8,077 bases of DNA from Comamonadaceae bacterium (GTDB taxonomy: Bacteria > Pseudomonadota > Gammaproteobacteria > Burkholderiales > Burkholderiaceae_C), in the NCBI GenBank assembly GCA_947458305.1, contig CANGZO010000101.1, forward strand, positions 1 through 8,077, in the 5' to 3' direction. This document shows, piece by piece, positions 6,527-8,077 of the stretch (positions are counted from its first letter, which is position 1; the number at the start of each line of letters is the position of its first letter). The notes below the pieces were generated by a model. That model saw nothing but the letters and a program-made list of their open reading frames with translations. It was not told where the DNA came from and did no database searches. Made by a program: the position numbers and the translations under genes.

Positions 6527-6603
6527 TTGTAGGAGCCCACCCCGTGGGCGATGGGCGTGGAACACGCCCAAAAATCATCGCCCACAGAGGTGGGCTCCTA
6601 CAA
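6527..6603. repeat. REPIN-like pair of inverted REP elements with a hairpin spacer
   Basis: Two inverted copies of one palindromic element: the left arm at 6527-6552 and the right arm at 6577-6603. TTGTAGGAGCCCACC (6527-6541) pairs exactly with 6589-6603, and GTGGGCGAT (6544-6552) pairs with ATCGCCCAC (6577-6585), leaving a CC versus AGA internal loop. Each arm also folds alone (GCCCAC/GTGGGC). The spacer carries a third perfect stem, GGGCGTG (6553-6559) with CACGCCC (6563-6569), around GAA. The unit lies between two convergent stop codons (6506 and 6628), so it can serve both transcripts as a 3' structure. The same arm occurs singly at 4068-4094. No transposase of the RAYT type is in the window. 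Confidence 0.8.
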
Positions 6604-6627
6604 CAAACAATACCCAGCGGGACCCGT

Positions 6628-7176
6628 TCAAGGCGGGCTGGCTTCGATCCGTTTCAGGTCAAAGCCCAGTTGGTCCAGTTTGGCCAGCAAGGCCTGATAG
6701 GTGGCTGCGGGCATTTGCGGCGTGCGTGACAAGATCCACAAATACTCGCGCTTGGGCTCGCTCACGACCACCCATTGGTAATCGGCGTCCAGATCGATGA
6801 TCCAGTAATCGCCCCACACCATGGGAATGAAGGACAGCCACGCGGGGGCAAAACGCACCTTCAGCTGGGGCGATGTCGGGCCGCCGATTTGCCGTGCGGC
6901 CCCCAAGGCTTCGCTCCACTCGCCCTTGGCCGTTTTGCAGCGGTTGAGCACCTGAACTTGACCTTGTGGCTGCAGGCTGTAGGTCGCTTGCGTGCTGCTG
7001 GCGCACTTTTTTTGGAACCAGTTGGGGTATTTGGCGATTTCGTGCCAGGTGCCCATGTAGCGGGGCACATCCAACGCCGCCACGGTTTTCAGGGGTGCCA
7101 GCTCGGCTTGCGCCGGCATGCTGAGCACACAGGCCCATGCCAGTGCCAGGCTTCGGATGGGGGTCCAAATTTTCAT
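6628..7176 (-). CDS. blc: Bacterial lipocalin (Blc family)
   Basis: A 182-residue exported lipocalin, a beta-barrel that binds fatty acids or lysophospholipids; family members help maintain the envelope under stress. Residues 1-24 form a signal peptide with a likely cut after AQA. C15 lacks a proper lipobox (AWAC), so unlike E. coli Blc the protein is probably soluble in the periplasm. The lipocalin signature is clear: LDVPRYMGTWHEIAKYPNWFQKKC at about 35-58, then TQATYSL, FIPMVWGDYWIIDLDADYQWVVVSEP at 116-141 and the REYLWILSRTP strand. C58 and C80 may form a disulfide. ATG 7176 begins the signal peptide; an in-frame start at 7215 would add 13 poor residues inside the SDR gene. The start overlaps the SDR stop as ATGA, indicating translational coupling. 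The REPIN-like unit follows 24 bases after the stop. Confidence 0.9.
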   Translation of the reverse strand: MKIWTPIRSLALAWACVLSMPAQAELAPLKTVAALDVPRYMGTWHEIAKYPNWFQKKCASSTQATYSLQPQGQVQVLNRCKTAKGEWSEALGAARQIGGPTSPQLKVRFAPAWLSFIPMVWGDYWIIDLDADYQWVVVSEPKREYLWILSRTPQMPAATYQALLAKLDQLGFDLKRIEASPP

Positions 7177-7967
7177 ACAACGATCGGGTTCAAAGCCCCG
7201 TCCATGCTCATGCAAATGCCGGTGACGTAGCTGGCCTTGGACGATGCCAAAAACAGCACCGCATTGGCGATTTCTTCAGGTTCTGCCATGCGGCCCAGCG
7301 GAATTTTGGCCACCGATTGCGCCATGACTTCGTCGGGGCTCAGGCCCTTGAGGCGCGCGTCGGCCGCAAACCCTTCGTGCAGGCGATCGGTCAAGGTCAG
7401 GCCGGGGTTCACCGCGTTCACCCGAATGCCTTGTGCGCCATAGGCGGCGGCGAGGCCAGCGCTCACCAGCATCAGCGCCGCATTGGCCGCGCCACCAGGC
7501 AGGTGGATGGGGCTGGCCACTTTGCCGCCATTGCCCACCACGTTGACCACTGCGCCCTGGCCGCGCGCTGCCATGCGCTGGATGGTGGGCGTGATCATGT
7601 GGACATAGGTGAAGTACTTGGCCTGCATCGCGTCGGCAAAAGCCTCGGGCGTGAGTTCGGGGGCGGGCGTGCGCTTGGCCGCGCCCGCCGAGTTGACCAA
7701 CACGTCGACCGGGCCGAATGTGGTTTCGGCCGAGTCCAAGGCCGCGAGCGCAGCAGATGCGTCGCGCAAATCGGCGGCCACGGTGTGGATGCGTGCGCCG
7801 GGGCAGGCGGCCAGCAGTTGCTGCTGCGCCCGCGCCAGGTTGGCGCTGTCGCGCGAGACCAAGCTCACGCGGGCCCCTTCGGCCAAAAAGCCCTGCGCAC
7901 AAGCCAAGCCAATGCCTTTGCTGCCGCCGGTGATGAGGATGTGCTTGTCGCGAAGGTGAAGGTCCAT
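7173..7967 (-). CDS. SDR-family protein lacking the catalytic Ser-Tyr-Lys residues
   Basis: A 264-residue cytoplasmic short-chain dehydrogenase/reductase fold. The nucleotide-binding half is intact: TGGSKGIG at residues 13-20, S38-R39 after the second strand (an arrangement that often favours NADP), AADLRDA at 64-70 and NSAG at 92-95. VNAVNPGLTLTDRL (183-196) and the C-terminal SYVTGICMSMDGAL are also typical. At the active site, where classical members have YxxxK, the sequence reads PGGAANAALM, giving G158 and N162; the Ser position falls near G145 and the helix-4 Asn near K117. So all four catalytic residues appear absent, with the frame undisturbed. ATG 7967 gives the normal family length; an upstream GTG at 8018 gives a poor extension. 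The gene overlaps the lipocalin by 4 bases. Its activity is unknown. Confidence 0.88.
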   Translation of the reverse strand: MDLHLRDKHILITGGSKGIGLACAQGFLAEGARVSLVSRDSANLARAQQQLLAACPGARIHTVAADLRDASAALAALDSAETTFGPVDVLVNSAGAAKRTPAPELTPEAFADAMQAKYFTYVHMITPTIQRMAARGQGAVVNVVGNGGKVASPIHLPGGAANAALMLVSAGLAAAYGAQGIRVNAVNPGLTLTDRLHEGFAADARLKGLSPDEVMAQSVAKIPLGRMAEPEEIANAVLFLASSKASYVTGICMSMDGALNPIVV

Positions 7968-7986
7968 GGGTCGCTCTTCTGCTGAA

Positions 7987-8020
7987 ATGGAAAATTCTGA
8001 TCTTGTCGATTTAATCACTC
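7987..8020. promoter_or_regulatory. Possible overlapping divergent promoters
   Basis: The 71-base gap between the SDR start (7967) and the gene starting at 8039 is clearly richer in A+T than its surroundings. On the + strand TTTAAT (8010-8015) matches five of six -10 bases, with a poor -35 (ATGGAA, 7987-7992) at 17-base spacing. On the - strand TGATTAAAT (complement of 8009-8017) resembles an extended -10. The two cores overlap, so the genes may compete for polymerase. This is weak motif evidence. Confidence 0.3.
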
Positions 8021-8038
8021 TTGTAAGAACTTCGCGCC

Positions 8039-8077
8039 ATGACTTCCAAAACCTCTGCGCTGCGTGCGCGTTTGAAC
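8039..8077 (+). CDS. N-terminal fragment of a divergent gene, product uncertain
   Basis: ATG at 8039 opens a frame that stays open to the window end and encodes 13 residues beginning MTSKTSALRARLN. Coding is suggested by its placement 71 bases from the divergent SDR start and by a plausible promoter before it. No strong Shine-Dalgarno site is present; TAAGAAC at 8024-8030 is the best candidate. An N-terminus with LRARL a few residues in is seen in the isocitrate lyase/PEP mutase superfamily, but 13 residues are far too few to assign a product. Confidence 0.5.
   Translation, partial: MTSKTSALRARLN

Noticed and set aside
7137..7985. Plus-strand open frame of 282 codons opposite the SDR gene
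   Set aside because: Shadow of the SDR and lipocalin start region. Its translation is low-complexity with no motif, and the minus strand encodes a clear Rossmann fold.

Overview
The window is GC-rich, densely coded chromosomal DNA. The protein types, GC-biased codon use and the REP-like palindromes suggest a betaproteobacterium of the order Burkholderiales, most likely Comamonadaceae (Limnohabitans-like freshwater relatives). This placement is inference from sequence character, not a search result. No rRNA, tRNA, CRISPR array, insertion sequence, integrase or phage gene is visible, and no stretch longer than about 205 bases lacks a gene.

Layout, left to right: the 3' end of an unrecognised + strand gene (1-117); a convergent NIPSNAP-family gene (164-481, -); then a + strand cluster of an ArgE-type M20 deacetylase (619-1839), an NAD-type aldehyde dehydrogenase of the succinate-semialdehyde class (1943-3379) and pyroglutamyl-peptidase I (3394-4059). 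The last two are 14 bases apart and probably one transcript. A solo REP-like palindrome and a candidate rho-independent terminator follow. Next is a secreted class I cytochrome c (4213-4641, +), convergent with an MpaB/DUF2236-family protein (4672-5685, -). A 203-base divergent control region holding three perfect inverted repeats separates that gene from a protein with a YokE-like PH-type N-terminal half (5889-6506, +). A pair of inverted REP-like elements (a REPIN-like unit, 6527-6603) sits between this gene and the convergent SDR-lipocalin pair (6628-7967, -). Those two genes overlap by ATGA and so are probably translationally coupled. A divergent gene begins at 8039 and runs off the window.

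Functionally, the argE-aldehyde dehydrogenase-pcp group looks like small-scale amino-acid, acyl-amino-acid and peptide catabolism. The SDR and lipocalin appear to be produced together, yet the SDR has lost its catalytic residues. The cytochrome and MpaB-like protein are both likely redox or heme proteins but are convergently transcribed, so co-function is not implied.

Most of the window is ordinary core or accessory metabolism. The points most worth a second look are the SDR without its Ser-Tyr-Lys centre coupled to a lipocalin, the REPIN-like unit with an extra hairpin in its spacer plus a solo copy 2.4 kb away, a perfect hairpin burying the pcp start codon, and the palindrome-rich divergent region at 5686-5888.
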